From contig JAUHWT010000014.1 of NCBI GenBank assembly GCA_030427145.1, positions 87,335 to 151,334 of the forward strand: DNA of 64,000 nucleotides. Reading direction: 5' to 3'. The notes under the pieces were generated by a model, which saw only the letters and a list, made by a program, of their open reading frames with translations, was not told where the DNA came from and searched no databases. This DNA comes from Alphaproteobacteria bacterium. GTDB lineage: Bacteria; Pseudomonadota; Alphaproteobacteria; Rhodobacterales; Rhodobacteraceae. Below are positions 27,973-37,608 of this stretch, one piece after another; the stretch's first letter is position 1; every line of letters begins with the position of its first letter. Position numbers and translations under genes: made by a program.

Positions 27973-28917
27973 TCAGCCCTGGGGCGTGAGATGCTTGCGC
28001 GATCCCCGTTGCAGTCCAAGCTGACGCTCGCGCCAGATGATGAAGAGACCCGCAAAAACGATCAGACCGGCCCCCGCGAGCATGGGAAGTGTCGGGATCT
28101 CGTCGAACAGTGCGTATCCTATGACGAGTGCCAGGATCATCGAGACGTATTCGAACGGGGCAATGACACCCACCGGCGCGAAACGGTAGGCCGATGTCAG
28201 GAGAATTTGGCCAACGCCGCCGCAAAGACCGGCGCACACGAGAAGTGCGAAATCCACCGGGTTGGGCATGACCCAGCCGAAGGGGACGGTGAAAAGGGAG
28301 AGAACGCTGGCGTTGATCGAGAAGTAGAACACGATCGCGGCGGTGGACTCACTTTGTACCAGTTTGCGTACGAAAACCTGGGCAAGTGCGGCAAACACTG
28401 CGCCCATGAGGGCCGCCATCGCTCCGATGGTTTGCAGCTTTGAGGCTTCCTCAAAGCTCAGGATCTGCATCCGTGGTGCAAGGACGATCATCACGCCGAT
28501 GAGGCCGATGAAAACGGCGGTCAGCCGAAAAAGCCGCACCTGTTCCCCCAGAAACATGGCCGCGAAGATAACTACCAACAGTGGCGCGGTGTAGCCAAGC
28601 GCGGTTGCCTCGGGCAACGGCAGGAGACCGAGCGCGGTGAAATTCAGCGCCATGGCGGCGCTGCCCACCAGTCCGCGCCAGAGGTGACCGAAAGGATTTG
28701 ACGTGTCGAGCCCGTGGCGCAGGTCATGCTGCCACATGAGCCAGGCGACGATGACGGGCACGGCGAAGATGGACCTGAAGAATACGGCCTCGCCGGGAGG
28801 AACGTTTGGCGCGGCGCTTTTAATGCAGACGGCCATGACGACGAAGATGCTGACGGAGATGACCTTGAGGCCGATCCCGCGCAGGGGGTTGGGAGTAAGT
28901 TCCGTTGTGGTCTGCAT
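27973..28917 (-). CDS. DMT superfamily transporter (EamA)
   Basis: A 314-residue drug/metabolite transporter with about ten membrane helices and two EamA repeats. Conserved features include FFRSIFAVPVIVAWLMW in helix 2-3, ALNFTALGLLPLPEATALGY and APLLVVIFAAMFLGEQVRL in the first repeat, and the matching second-repeat segment SAYRFAPVGVIAPFEY. The start at 28917 overlaps the stop of the upstream aminotransferase by one base (TGATG), so expression is coupled. The substrate is probably an amine, amino acid or related metabolite, inferred from this coupling only. Confidence 0.88.
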   Translation of the reverse strand: MQTTTELTPNPLRGIGLKVISVSIFVVMAVCIKSAAPNVPPGEAVFFRSIFAVPVIVAWLMWQHDLRHGLDTSNPFGHLWRGLVGSAAMALNFTALGLLPLPEATALGYTAPLLVVIFAAMFLGEQVRLFRLTAVFIGLIGVMIVLAPRMQILSFEEASKLQTIGAMAALMGAVFAALAQVFVRKLVQSESTAAIVFYFSINASVLSLFTVPFGWVMPNPVDFALLVCAGLCGGVGQILLTSAYRFAPVGVIAPFEYVSMILALVIGYALFDEIPTLPMLAGAGLIVFAGLFIIWRERQLGLQRGSRKHLTPQG

Positions 28918-30302
28918 CACGCGGACCAGTGGCCTTCGGCCTTTGCCCAGTCGAGGGTGCGGTCGAGAGCGGCCTCAACCGGGTCGAACATCTCGTCGAT
29001 CTCCTCGCCGGTTATGATCATGGGCGGGCAGAACACCATGGCGTCCGCGACAGGTCGGCTGATGACACCGTGCTCAAGCAGTTCGGCGCTCATTTTCGCG
29101 GCGACCTTACCGGTTTCCCTGAAGCCGTCCGGGGATTTGTTCGGGGAGAGTTCCAGTGCTCCGACCAGACCGACGTGGCGGGCCTCGCCCACAAGCGGGT
29201 GTTCGGCCAGGCGGTCGAGATGGGCCGCGAAACGGGTTGCGACGGATTTGACATGCGAGGTGATGTCGAGGCGGTGATAGATGTCGATGACCTTTATGCC
29301 GACTGCGCAGCCGACCGGGTGGCCGCCGTAAGTGAAGCCGTGTCCGAGCGTGCCGATTTTTGAGGTGTTGGCCTCGATGACATCGGCCATGTCCTGGTTG
29401 ATGGCCACAGCGGAGAGCGGCATGAACCCGGAGGTCAGCTGCTTAGCCATTGAGACGGAGGTGGGTACCCAGTTGAAGGTCTGGGAGCCAAACCACTCGC
29501 CGGTGCGGCCAAAACCGCAGATGACCTCGTCAGCGATCATTAGAACATCGTGGCGGCGGCAGACCTCGCTGATGGCCTCGAAATAGCCTCTTGGGGGTAC
29601 CACCACACCGCCCGCGCCCATGACGGGTTCGGCAATGAAGGCGGCGACGGTTTCGGGGCCTTCGGCCTCAATCAGTTCCTCGAGTTCGCGTGCGAGACGG
29701 GCGGAGAATGCGGGTTCGTCTTCACCGGCCCGCGCCTCTTTCCAGTAATGCGGGGTGCCGGTGTGAAGGATACGGTCCACCGGCAGGTCGAAATCCGTGT
29801 GGTTGTAGGGGAGCCCGGTCATGGAGCCGGAGACGACAGTGACGCCGTGATAGCCGCGCTTGCGGCTGATGATCTTCTTTTTGTCCGGCAGACCGCGGGC
29901 GTTGTTGTAAAACCAGGCGAGTTTTACCTGGGTCTCGTTGGCCTCGGAGCCGCTGCACTGGTAGAAAACGCGGGCCATTCGGCCGGGTGTGAGTTCCTTG
30001 ATCTTTTCAGCGAGTTCGATTGACGGCTCATGGGTCTTGCCGCCGAACATGTGGTAGTAGGGCAGCTTGCCCATCTGTTCAGCCGCCGCCTCCACGATCT
30101 CCTGGTTGCCGAAGCCCAGTCCCGCGCACCACAGGCCGGACATGGCCTCGATGTAGCCGCGTCCGTTTGTATCGAAGACCCGTACCCCCTCGCCCCGTTC
30201 GATAATCATCACGCCCGTGTCGCGCGCCATTGCCGCATCGGTATACGGCAGAAGCAGTGCCTCGGCCGCACGGGCCTGGGAATTCGACAGGGTTGTGTTC
30301 AT
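28917..30302 (-). CDS. class III aminotransferase (omega-transaminase type)
   Basis: A 461-residue PLP-dependent class III aminotransferase. Conserved motifs are GLWCAGLGFGNQEIVEAAAEQ in the N-terminal substrate region, the phosphate cup QCSGSEANETQVKLA, the PLP-ring aspartate in MIADEVICGFGRTG, and the Schiff-base lysine in SMAKQLTSGFMPLSAV, with TYGGHPVGCAVG after it. The pattern is closest to omega-amino-acid:pyruvate or putrescine:pyruvate aminotransferases, but the amino donor cannot be told. ATG at 30302 is preferred to an in-frame start 14 codons upstream. It is coupled to an EamA transporter and is divergent from a GntP permease. Confidence 0.92.
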   Translation of the reverse strand: MNTTLSNSQARAAEALLLPYTDAAMARDTGVMIIERGEGVRVFDTNGRGYIEAMSGLWCAGLGFGNQEIVEAAAEQMGKLPYYHMFGGKTHEPSIELAEKIKELTPGRMARVFYQCSGSEANETQVKLAWFYNNARGLPDKKKIISRKRGYHGVTVVSGSMTGLPYNHTDFDLPVDRILHTGTPHYWKEARAGEDEPAFSARLARELEELIEAEGPETVAAFIAEPVMGAGGVVVPPRGYFEAISEVCRRHDVLMIADEVICGFGRTGEWFGSQTFNWVPTSVSMAKQLTSGFMPLSAVAINQDMADVIEANTSKIGTLGHGFTYGGHPVGCAVGIKVIDIYHRLDITSHVKSVATRFAAHLDRLAEHPLVGEARHVGLVGALELSPNKSPDGFRETGKVAAKMSAELLEHGVISRPVADAMVFCPPMIITGEEIDEMFDPVEAALDRTLDWAKAEGHWSA

Positions 30303-30543
30303 GGGCCGGACCTGGGGAGCTGGAGATATCCTGAATGCTGGCACTCTAGGCCCGCGTGATGTGGAAGGTCAATTGGGCGACGCGGCGATTGCCGGTGTCG
30401 GGGACAGACTTGCCGACACAGCGGTTGACCCAGGGTCCGGCTGCCCGGATCATGCTGCGGTGCAGTGCCGGAACAATCGGAAGTGGCGGGGCGTTAACCG
30501 TCAACCGGTGGTTGGGCCGGATTCAATAAATTGGGGGACGCAA

Positions 30544-31926
30544 ATGGGACTGATTGGAATCTTCTTGTCGCTGGGGTTGTTGATGTATCTCGCGTATCGC
30601 GGGATCAACGTACTTATTCTCGCACCCATCCTGGCGCTTCTCGCGACTGCAATGGCAGGTGGGTTGCCGATTTTCGCGACCTATACGCAGGTCTTCATGC
30701 CCGCGCTGGGCAATTACCTGCTGAAGTTTTTTCCGCTGTTTTTGCTTGGAGCCATTTTCGGCAAACTCATGGCGGATTCCGGGTCGGCCCGGACGATTGC
30801 CGAATGGTTCACTGAGAAGATGGGAGCGGGGCAGTCGATTGCGGCCGTCGTGCTGGCCTGTGGTGTCCTGACATATGGTGGTGTGTCGCTGTTCGTGGTG
30901 GCTTTCGCGGTCTATCCGATCGCGAACGCGCTGTTTCGCCGTTCCGATACGCCGAAGCGTCTGCTCCCGGCGGCACTGGCGCTGGGCTCCTTCACTTTCA
31001 CCATGACAGCCTTCCCGGGCACTCCGGCGATCCAGAACGCAATTCCCATGCCGTATTTTGGGACCACGCCGTTTGCGGCTCCGTTTTTTGGGACGCTGGC
31101 CGGGCTTGGGATGATGGTTTTTGGCATCCTCTGGCTTAACCGGCGCCGGGCAAAAGCCAATCAGGCAGGAGAAGGTTACGGGGAGCACAAGCGGACGGAT
31201 TCCGACTCGGAAGTTTCGGACCAGCCGCTACCGTCGATCCTGATCGCGATGATGCCGGTGGTGGCGGTCATCGTTTTGAACGCCATCTTCACGTACCTCG
31301 TGATCCCGTCAATGGACACAGGCTATCTCCAGGAGCCGGATTACGGTGGCATTGCGCTGAACGATGTGAAGGGCATTTGGGCCATTATCGCGTCTCTGGT
31401 GATCTCAATACTGCTTTGTACCGCCCTGAACTGGTCGCGGTTCGTGGATCTGAAATCGAGCTACAACAAGGGCACGATGGGGTCGCTCCTGCCGGTATTT
31501 AATACGGCGTCGGAGGTTGGATATGGCGCGGTGATTGCATCGCTTCCGGCCTTTGTGGTCATTCGCGATGCGGTGCTGGGGATTTCGGCCAATCCGCTGA
31601 TTTCCTCTGCGGTTGCCACAAATGTTCTGGCCGGGATCACCGGGTCCGCTTCGGGTGGCATGTCAATTGCGCTGGAAACCCTGGGCGACCAGTTCATGCA
31701 GAGCGCACAGGCGGCCGGCATTGATCCGGAGATCATGCACCGGGTTGTGGCCCTGTCCTCCGGTGGGTTCGATGCCCTGCCGCATAATGGTGCGGTTATC
31801 ACTCTGCTTGCGATTACGGGGCTGACCCATCGCCAAAGCTATGGTGACATCTTTGTCGTTGCAGTTCTGATCCCGTTCACGATGACGGTCGGCGTTATTC
31901 TTGCGGCATCGCTTGCGGTGCTCTGA
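30544..31926 (+). CDS. GntP family permease
   Basis: A 460-residue integral membrane transporter of the GntP family, which covers gluconate, beta-hydroxybutyrate and related organic-acid permeases. It has about 12 helices, with GNYLLKFFPLFLLGAIFGKLM, CGVLTYGGVSLFVVAFAVYP, TAFPGTPAIQNAIP and the C-terminal SSGGFDALPHNGAVITLL motifs, the last being highly typical of the family. A central hydrophilic loop (residues about 205-235) is rich in charged residues. The ATG at 30544 follows GGGGGAC; the frame extends 100 codons upstream but that part is the non-coding divergent promoter region. Substrate unknown. Confidence 0.9.
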   Translation: MGLIGIFLSLGLLMYLAYRGINVLILAPILALLATAMAGGLPIFATYTQVFMPALGNYLLKFFPLFLLGAIFGKLMADSGSARTIAEWFTEKMGAGQSIAAVVLACGVLTYGGVSLFVVAFAVYPIANALFRRSDTPKRLLPAALALGSFTFTMTAFPGTPAIQNAIPMPYFGTTPFAAPFFGTLAGLGMMVFGILWLNRRRAKANQAGEGYGEHKRTDSDSEVSDQPLPSILIAMMPVVAVIVLNAIFTYLVIPSMDTGYLQEPDYGGIALNDVKGIWAIIASLVISILLCTALNWSRFVDLKSSYNKGTMGSLLPVFNTASEVGYGAVIASLPAFVVIRDAVLGISANPLISSAVATNVLAGITGSASGGMSIALETLGDQFMQSAQAAGIDPEIMHRVVALSSGGFDALPHNGAVITLLAITGLTHRQSYGDIFVVAVLIPFTMTVGVILAASLAVL

Positions 31927-32051
31927 GGTGATCGGCGGGTTTTGTCGCGGTAAAAGGTGGTGAAGTTGCGGGGCTTGCCATGACGGCGTGTTCGCTGTCA
32001 TTCTGTCCCGGGATTTAAGCCGCGCTTCCGCGCAGAACCGGGGATGATTTC

Positions 32052-33659
32052 ATGTCGATACGTCAAATACTTCTGGCCTCAGCCGCCATGGCTTTCTGGG
32101 CGGGGGGCGCCCAGGCGTTTACGCTGCACATACTGCACATCAATGATGCGCACAGCCGCATCGAGTCGATCAACAAGTATGACTCGACCTGCTCCGCCGA
32201 GGATGAGGCGGAGGGTGCGTGTTTCGGAGGCGTGGCCCGGCTGGTGACAGCGGTCAATGAGATCAGGGCCGAAGCGGAGGCCGCCGGAGAGCCGGTCATT
32301 CTGCTGAGTGCGGGGGATCAGTTCTCCGGATCGCTGTTCTTCACGACCTACCAGGGGCAGGCCGAGGCGGAGTTTATGAACGCCATAGGGTTTGACGCCA
32401 TGGTGCTGGGCAACCACGAGTTTGACCTTGGAACCGAACCGCTGGCGGCATTTATCAAGGCGGTGGAGTTCCCGGTGGCCTATGGCAACACCGACGCCAC
32501 CGGTGACGAGTTCATGGCTGATCTCAATCCCGACCCGGTGATCCTGGAGGTCGACGGCCACCGGATTGGTATTGTTGGTGCGGTTGCTCCTGAAACGGCG
32601 GAAATTTCCAGCCCGGGTGATGGCATTGTCTTCACTGACACGGTGGAAACCATGTCGCGGCACATCGAGGAATTGCAGGCCGATGGGGTGGATCACATCA
32701 TCGGGCTTACCCACGTCGGTGTCACCTCTGACCTGGAGATTGCCAGCCAGGTGGCGGGGCTGGATATTCTGATTGGTGGACATTCACATACGCTGTTCTC
32801 AAACACGGTTGAGGATGCGCCCTATGAGTATCCGCATATGGTTGAGGGGCCGGAGGGCTACCAGACGCCGGTGGTGCAGGCCGGGGCCTATACCAAATAT
32901 CTTGGCCACGCGACGCCGACCTTTGACGACGAAGGCAACGTGACCGAGTTCACCGGTGACACGATGCTTCTGGATGCGTCCGTTGAGCCTGACGCCGCGA
33001 CGCTTGAGCGGGTTGCGGAGATGGCGGGTCCCATTGAGGAACTGAAGTCCCGCAGGGTCGGTGAGACGTCGACCCTGATTGATGGATCAAGGGACACCTG
33101 CCGCGCGATGGAATGCACGATGGGCAACCTGGTGGCCGATGCCATGCTTGATCGCGTAAAGGATCAGGGCGTGACGATCGCGGTTCAGAATGGCGGCGGA
33201 CTTCGCGCCTCCATTGAGGCCGGAACCGTAACGATGGGAGACGTTCTGACAGTGCTGCCATTCCAGAACACGCTGTCGACCTTCGACATCAAAGGCGCGG
33301 CTTTGGTTGAGGCGCTGGAGAATGGTGTGAGCCAGGTCGAGGAGGGCGGCGGACGTTTCCCCCAGGTTTCCGGTATGAAATATTCCTGGACGGCGGAGGC
33401 GGCTCCGATGGAAGGCCGGATCAGGGAGGTTCTGGTTCAGGAAGGTGACGAATGGGTGCCTATCGATCCTGAAAAGGTCTACTCGGTCGTGACCAACAAC
33501 TTCATGCGCGGCGGTGGTGATGGCTATGTCGCGTTCCGTGATGAGGGCAGCAATGCCTATGACTACGGGCCGGGCCTTGAGGAAGTTGTGGCGGAATATC
33601 TGGCCGGTAACGCGGCCTATGAGCCCTACACCGACGGTCGCATCACAAAGGTGGAGTGA
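32052..33659 (+). CDS. periplasmic 5'-nucleotidase/metallophosphatase (UshA type)
   Basis: A 535-residue exported bifunctional metallophosphatase. A Sec signal peptide (MSIRQILLASAAMAFWAGG, cut near AQA) precedes the calcineurin-like domain with all metal motifs: HINDAH, GDQFSG, GNHEFD, THVG and GGHSHT. The C-terminal nucleotide-binding domain has QNGGGLRASIEAG and LPFQNTLSTFDIKG, as in UshA. It probably dephosphorylates extracellular nucleotides to scavenge phosphate or nucleosides. It follows the GntP gene by about 125 bp. A good hairpin terminator lies after its stop. The family is sure; substrate preference is not. Confidence 0.94.
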   Translation: MSIRQILLASAAMAFWAGGAQAFTLHILHINDAHSRIESINKYDSTCSAEDEAEGACFGGVARLVTAVNEIRAEAEAAGEPVILLSAGDQFSGSLFFTTYQGQAEAEFMNAIGFDAMVLGNHEFDLGTEPLAAFIKAVEFPVAYGNTDATGDEFMADLNPDPVILEVDGHRIGIVGAVAPETAEISSPGDGIVFTDTVETMSRHIEELQADGVDHIIGLTHVGVTSDLEIASQVAGLDILIGGHSHTLFSNTVEDAPYEYPHMVEGPEGYQTPVVQAGAYTKYLGHATPTFDDEGNVTEFTGDTMLLDASVEPDAATLERVAEMAGPIEELKSRRVGETSTLIDGSRDTCRAMECTMGNLVADAMLDRVKDQGVTIAVQNGGGLRASIEAGTVTMGDVLTVLPFQNTLSTFDIKGAALVEALENGVSQVEEGGGRFPQVSGMKYSWTAEAAPMEGRIREVLVQEGDEWVPIDPEKVYSVVTNNFMRGGGDGYVAFRDEGSNAYDYGPGLEEVVAEYLAGNAAYEPYTDGRITKVE

Positions 33660-33677
33660 TACGGTCGAAATGACGCG

Positions 33678-33711
33678 AGGGCTCTCCGTATCCGGGGAGC
33701 CCTTTGTTTTT
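33678..33711 (+). terminator. rho-independent terminator after the 5'-nucleotidase gene
   Basis: Eleven-bp arms at 33678-33688 and 33693-33703 (one G-U pair) with the loop TATC and a T-rich tail TTTGTTTTT. Confidence 0.85.
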
Positions 33712-33728
33712 GGGAAAGGCGTTTTGTG

Positions 33729-34370
33729 ATGTGCGGCAGGTTTCTGATCACTTCCCATTTTGAGGCGATGAGCGATCTTTTCGGCGCTGTCGTCGGTGAG
33801 CTTGGTCCTGATGCGGAACGGCTGAACGTCTCTCCCACGCAGCATATCCCGGTTGTAACGTCGCACGACGGCGAGCGTGTGATTGAGCCCATGCGGTGGG
33901 GGTTCCTGCCGCACTGGTACAAGGCGCCCAATGCGGGCCCGTTGCCGATCAATGCGCGGTCCGAGACGATAGCTGAGAAACCCGCTTTTCGCTCGGCCGT
34001 GCGGGAGCGCCGGTGTCTGATCCCGACCAACGGATTTTACGAATGGAAGGGGGAGAAGGGGGCCAAGACGCCATATGTGATCGCGAAACCGGGAGGCGAT
34101 ATTCTGGTGCTCGCCGGGGTCTGGCAGAACTGGAAGCAGGGTAGCGATTTAATGCGGACCTGTGCAATTGTCACCTGTGCGGCGAACGATACCCTCTCCC
34201 ATGTGCACCACCGGATGCCGGTCGTGATTGAGCCGGACGATTTTGGGCTGTGGCTGGGGGAGGACGGTCACGGAGCAGCGCGTCTTATGGTGCCGGCGGA
34301 TGACGACCTGCTTGAGGTGGAGGAAGCGGACGAGCGGACGCGGGAGATTCTGAAACGCCGGGGCGGGTGA
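33729..34370 (+). CDS. SOS response-associated peptidase, YedK/HMCES family
   Basis: A 213-residue SRAP-domain protein. The start MCGRFLIT places the catalytic cysteine at position 2, which after removal of Met forms a stable thiazolidine cross-link with abasic sites in single-stranded DNA. The other conserved pieces are present: PMRWGFLPHWY, NARSETIAEKPAFRSA, RRCLIPTNGFYEW with the active-site Asn and Glu, and HHRMPVVIEPDDFGLWL with the conserved His-Arg. The start at 33729 is fixed by the need for Cys2. It protects abasic sites from error-prone repair. It lies alone after a terminator. Confidence 0.95.
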   Translation: MCGRFLITSHFEAMSDLFGAVVGELGPDAERLNVSPTQHIPVVTSHDGERVIEPMRWGFLPHWYKAPNAGPLPINARSETIAEKPAFRSAVRERRCLIPTNGFYEWKGEKGAKTPYVIAKPGGDILVLAGVWQNWKQGSDLMRTCAIVTCAANDTLSHVHHRMPVVIEPDDFGLWLGEDGHGAARLMVPADDDLLEVEEADERTREILKRRGG

Positions 34371-34376
34371 CCTCCC

Positions 34377-35345
34377 CTAAAACGCGTAGCAGGTTTCCAG
34401 CGCGGTGCGGATCGTCCGGGTGGATCCCTCCAGCGACATGGTGCCCTGGTCGATGTCATCGACGGAGATGGTGGTACTGGTCGAACGTCCCGCGAGCCCC
34501 TCGGCCAGATCATTGGCGGTGAGGTCAATGATATAGGCGCCGCCCGCGGTCTCCTCATGCAGGGCCTCAGCGGTCAGGGATGTGCCGCCAAAGGAGAACT
34601 GTACGGACAGTGTTTCATCCGTGGGCGGTTCGCGAAATCTCAGGGCGATGAAAGGCGCGTCGGCGAGGCAGAACGCTGCCACGTTGTAGATGTTGCCGGG
34701 GCCGAACGCGAGGGCTACCGGGCTGGCTCCGGGAACGGCGCGAAGGCTCCAGCCGGTCTGGGCCGCGGCGTCGGGTTCGACGGCAACCTTTTTCTCAACC
34801 GGAACGAGGTCGGCGGGGCGGGACCTTGGCGCATCCGCGTCTGATTGGGCAAATGCGAATGTCGGTTCACCCGTGCCGTCGAAGTCCCAGATTTTGGCGC
34901 AGTTTGCGCTCTCGACATTGGCGTCAGCGCATGTTTCCGGGGAGTGTGACGTCTGAACCTGCGTCCTGCCATCCGTCTGTTCGGTCAGGGAGAACGAGAG
35001 TGCCGGGCCAATTTCGAAACGGGTGTGGCCTCCGTCCGGTGTTGATAGCCAGGCGTCCACGGGGCAGGCGCCGTCTTTGCAGAACACGTTCGGGGCCCCG
35101 GCACAGTCAACCGCTGACAGATCGGTAATGAAATCCGGCACGCGATCGGCGTTCAGGTCGGCTGCGGTGCTGTACCCTTCGCCGATTTGGGCCTCGCCAC
35201 CTTCGGTCTGGCAGGTGAGAAATGCTTCTTCCGTGTATTCGAACAGGACGGGTGGAAGATCACTTGCGAATGCCTGCCCGCCTGATGCCAACAGCAGGAG
35301 CGGTGCGGTTGGAAACTGCAGTCGATAAACCGTACCGGATATCAT
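34377..35345 (-). CDS. secreted hypothetical protein, last gene of the TelA operon
   Basis: A 322-residue probable exported protein. The N-terminus has a hydrophobic stretch (FPTAPLLLLASGGQAFASD) that looks like a signal peptide. The mature part contains several Cys in pairs (FCKDGACPVDAWLS and VESANCAKIWDF), an acidic EF-hand-like segment DLNADRVPDF, and a C-terminal beta-rich region. No family is recognised. It begins 2 bp after the zinc-ribbon gene and is the last gene of a seven-gene minus-strand operon with XpaC, TelA, a DUF2927 lipoprotein and an SPFH protein. A role at the cell surface or periplasm of that system is an inference. Confidence 0.7.
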   Translation of the reverse strand: MISGTVYRLQFPTAPLLLLASGGQAFASDLPPVLFEYTEEAFLTCQTEGGEAQIGEGYSTAADLNADRVPDFITDLSAVDCAGAPNVFCKDGACPVDAWLSTPDGGHTRFEIGPALSFSLTEQTDGRTQVQTSHSPETCADANVESANCAKIWDFDGTGEPTFAFAQSDADAPRSRPADLVPVEKKVAVEPDAAAQTGWSLRAVPGASPVALAFGPGNIYNVAAFCLADAPFIALRFREPPTDETLSVQFSFGGTSLTAEALHEETAGGAYIIDLTANDLAEGLAGRSTSTTISVDDIDQGTMSLEGSTRTIRTALETCYAF

Positions 35346-35347
35346 TG

Positions 35348-36469
35348 TCAGCCTTGAGTAATCTGTAGATAGGCGAAAGCCAGAGCCAACATTAGTCCAA
35401 TTATCACCGCTATGGCAATTTTGATTGTTGAGTAGGGGCGTTCGCCCTCGACGGCGCCGGTCTGACCGTTGACCACAAAGCGGTAGGTTTTCCCGCGATA
35501 CCGGTAGGCCGCCATCCAGACGGGAAGCAGGACATGCTTGAATGTCAGGCGGCCGACATCCGTATCGAGCGAATGGATTTTCTGCCGGTCGCCGCCGATG
35601 TCCCGCTGCACGTCCTGGGAGATGACGATGTTCATCTGTTCCTGTGCTTCGGGGTAGGACTCGCGCACGGATTTTCCGTAGGCCTCCGCACGGAAGCCCG
35701 CGATGAATTTTGGCTCATAGGATTTGAGGCCGCCGAGATCCCACGGGGCGAGGGCGTCGGTAAACCGTTTTGGCAGGCTGTTGGAGGCCAGAACGAGAAT
35801 GTCGTCAAAGTTCCGGGCAACGCGGCCGCTGACCCGGCGCCAGCGGACCTTGGCGACCCGCTGGTTTGTCATGCGGCGTTTGCCTTTCGAGACAACCGGC
35901 ACGCGCCGGGTCTCGTAGTACACGGTGCCGCGCTGGCCGGTGTAGCGGCTGCGGGTTTCGGCGTCATAGGTCCAGTAGGGCACATAGATGCCGCTCATGC
36001 CGCCCTTCGAGCGGGCGGCTTTGCGCAGATCGGACGGCGCGAACCAGAGACGGCCAAGCCAGGAGCGCATGGCTTCCTGCGCGTTTTCCTGCGTCAGGGC
36101 AAAGGGAAGCTGGGCCTGTGGTTTGATGTGACGGTTGACGCCGGTTCCGGCAACAAGCGGTGAGGCACAGAACGGGCATTCCCGGGCGTGGATGTCGTCG
36201 TTGAATTCAACCTCGGCGCCGCAGCTGTCGCAGCGCGCTACGCGGGTTTCCTCCATCCGGGCGGCGGCGTCGCCGTCACTTTCAACAGCGCGCAGGTCGA
36301 GCTCAGCCATTGCGCCGGTGCTGCGCGGGATGGTCTCGGTATTGCCGCAATGGTCGCATTTTAGATCGCCTGAGGCCGGATCGAAGCGCAGGTCCGATCC
36401 GCAGGAGGAACAGGGGAACCTGTGATCCTCCAGTTCCGGGCTATGGGAGTTGTGCCGTGGTGCGGCCAA
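35348..36469 (-). CDS. zinc-ribbon membrane protein
   Basis: A 373-residue protein with two N-terminal zinc ribbons (FPCSSCGS and KCDHCG; then RCDSCGAEV and ECPFCASPL) within the first 110 residues, a central domain with PYWTYDAETRSRYTGQRG, and a C-terminal membrane helix (IKIAIAVIIGLMLALAFAYL). It belongs to the TFIIB-type zinc-ribbon group often annotated as primosomal-protein-N'-like, but no helicase motifs are present. The start is taken as TTG at 36469; the first ATG would remove the first zinc ribbon. It is 13 bp after the SPFH gene and is part of the TelA operon. Function unknown; co-occurrence with SPFH proteins is common. Confidence 0.78.
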   Translation of the reverse strand: MAAPRHNSHSPELEDHRFPCSSCGSDLRFDPASGDLKCDHCGNTETIPRSTGAMAELDLRAVESDGDAAARMEETRVARCDSCGAEVEFNDDIHARECPFCASPLVAGTGVNRHIKPQAQLPFALTQENAQEAMRSWLGRLWFAPSDLRKAARSKGGMSGIYVPYWTYDAETRSRYTGQRGTVYYETRRVPVVSKGKRRMTNQRVAKVRWRRVSGRVARNFDDILVLASNSLPKRFTDALAPWDLGGLKSYEPKFIAGFRAEAYGKSVRESYPEAQEQMNIVISQDVQRDIGGDRQKIHSLDTDVGRLTFKHVLLPVWMAAYRYRGKTYRFVVNGQTGAVEGERPYSTIKIAIAVIIGLMLALAFAYLQITQG

Positions 36470-36482
36470 GGTGTCGATCCCG

Positions 36483-37595
36483 TCAGGAGGTTGGGATCGG
36501 GGGCGGCACGTCGCCGAAGATTGGCGTCAGTTCCTCAACGCCACCCGCCTTGGCCCATCCGGTGCTGCCCGGGGTCCAGACGAGAGTTTGCGGGGTCAGT
36601 TTGCCCTCACGGTACATGGCCTCAAGCTGTAGCTGCGTGAAGGGGCCGCGGGCGACGCTGCCTTCGGCCACGTGCCAGCGCGGATCGGCGGCCGGTGGTG
36701 GTGGCGGTGTTGGCGTGCCGCTTTCAGCTGCGGGCGCACGTCCCCAGGGGCCGCTGCGCATCATGCGGTCGGCCATCGCCATGCCCATCCCGGCGCCAAC
36801 ACCGGCGGAGAGGCCGCTGTTCCCTTCGCCGGAGTTTGTCAGGGCCTCGGCGGCGGAGAAATCGGTGTATTTGCGGAGGTCACCAGCCACCGACGCGGAG
36901 GTCCGTTTGTCGAGCGCCTTTTCGACATCTGCGGGGAGCGAGACGTTCTCAATCATGAAGTTGATCAGTTCAAGGCCGTAGGCCGCTACCATAGGCTCAA
37001 TGCGCTGATGAACGATTTTGGCGAGATCCATGTTGTTGGCGGCCATGTCGAGCACGGGAATGCCGGATGTCGAGATGACCTGGCTGAAATGGGTGGTGAT
37101 GATGTTGCGGATCTGGAATGTGATCTCGTCCGTCGTGAAATCACCGTCGGTGCCAACGATTTCAACCATGAATTTGGCCGGGTCGGTGACACGCAGGGAA
37201 TAGGTTCCAAAAGCGCGCAGGCGGACCGGGCCGAATTCCGGGTCACGGCAGATTACCGGATTTCGGGTGCCCCATTTGAGGTCGGTGAACTGGCGGGTGT
37301 TGACGAAATAGATCTCGGAGAGGAAGGGGCTGTTGAACCCGTGATCCCAGTGCTGGAGCGAGGTCAAAATCGGCATGTTGTTGGTTTCGAGCTGGTAGAG
37401 GCCGGGCTCAAAAACATCCGCCAATTGACCCTCATGGACAAAGACCGCGGCCTGGCCCTCGCGGACCGTGAGTTTGGCTCCGTATTTGATTGCGTGGCCC
37501 TCGCGCTCAAACCGGGACACCATCGTGTCACGGCTGTCATCGGTCCAGTGAATGACGTCGATGAACTCGCCACGCAGGAAATCGAAAATGGACAT
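36483..37595 (-). CDS. SPFH domain protein with C-terminal GYF_2 domain
   Basis: A 370-residue YdjI-like protein (sometimes named virion core protein-like). The SPFH/Band 7 domain covers about residues 20-240 (VREGQAAVFVHEGQLADVFEPG, then FGTYSLRVTDPAKFMVEI). A Gly/Met-rich linker with GVGAGMGMAMADRMM follows. The C-terminal 60 residues form a GYF_2-type domain: WHVAEGSVARGPFTQLQLEA, then GKLTPQTLVW and GWAKAG. No N-terminal membrane helix is evident. SPFH proteins build membrane-linked oligomers. It lies between the DUF2927 lipoprotein and zinc-ribbon genes; an interaction with the zinc-ribbon protein is inferred from their frequent pairing. Confidence 0.88.
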   Translation of the reverse strand: MSIFDFLRGEFIDVIHWTDDSRDTMVSRFEREGHAIKYGAKLTVREGQAAVFVHEGQLADVFEPGLYQLETNNMPILTSLQHWDHGFNSPFLSEIYFVNTRQFTDLKWGTRNPVICRDPEFGPVRLRAFGTYSLRVTDPAKFMVEIVGTDGDFTTDEITFQIRNIITTHFSQVISTSGIPVLDMAANNMDLAKIVHQRIEPMVAAYGLELINFMIENVSLPADVEKALDKRTSASVAGDLRKYTDFSAAEALTNSGEGNSGLSAGVGAGMGMAMADRMMRSGPWGRAPAAESGTPTPPPPPAADPRWHVAEGSVARGPFTQLQLEAMYREGKLTPQTLVWTPGSTGWAKAGGVEELTPIFGDVPPPIPTS

Positions 37596-37608
37596 GTTCC
37601 CTCTCCGG

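Noticed and set aside
30217..30543. N-terminal extension of the GntP permease
   Set aside because: The extension lies in the divergent promoter region, and a GGGGGAC ribosome site directly precedes the ATG at 30544.
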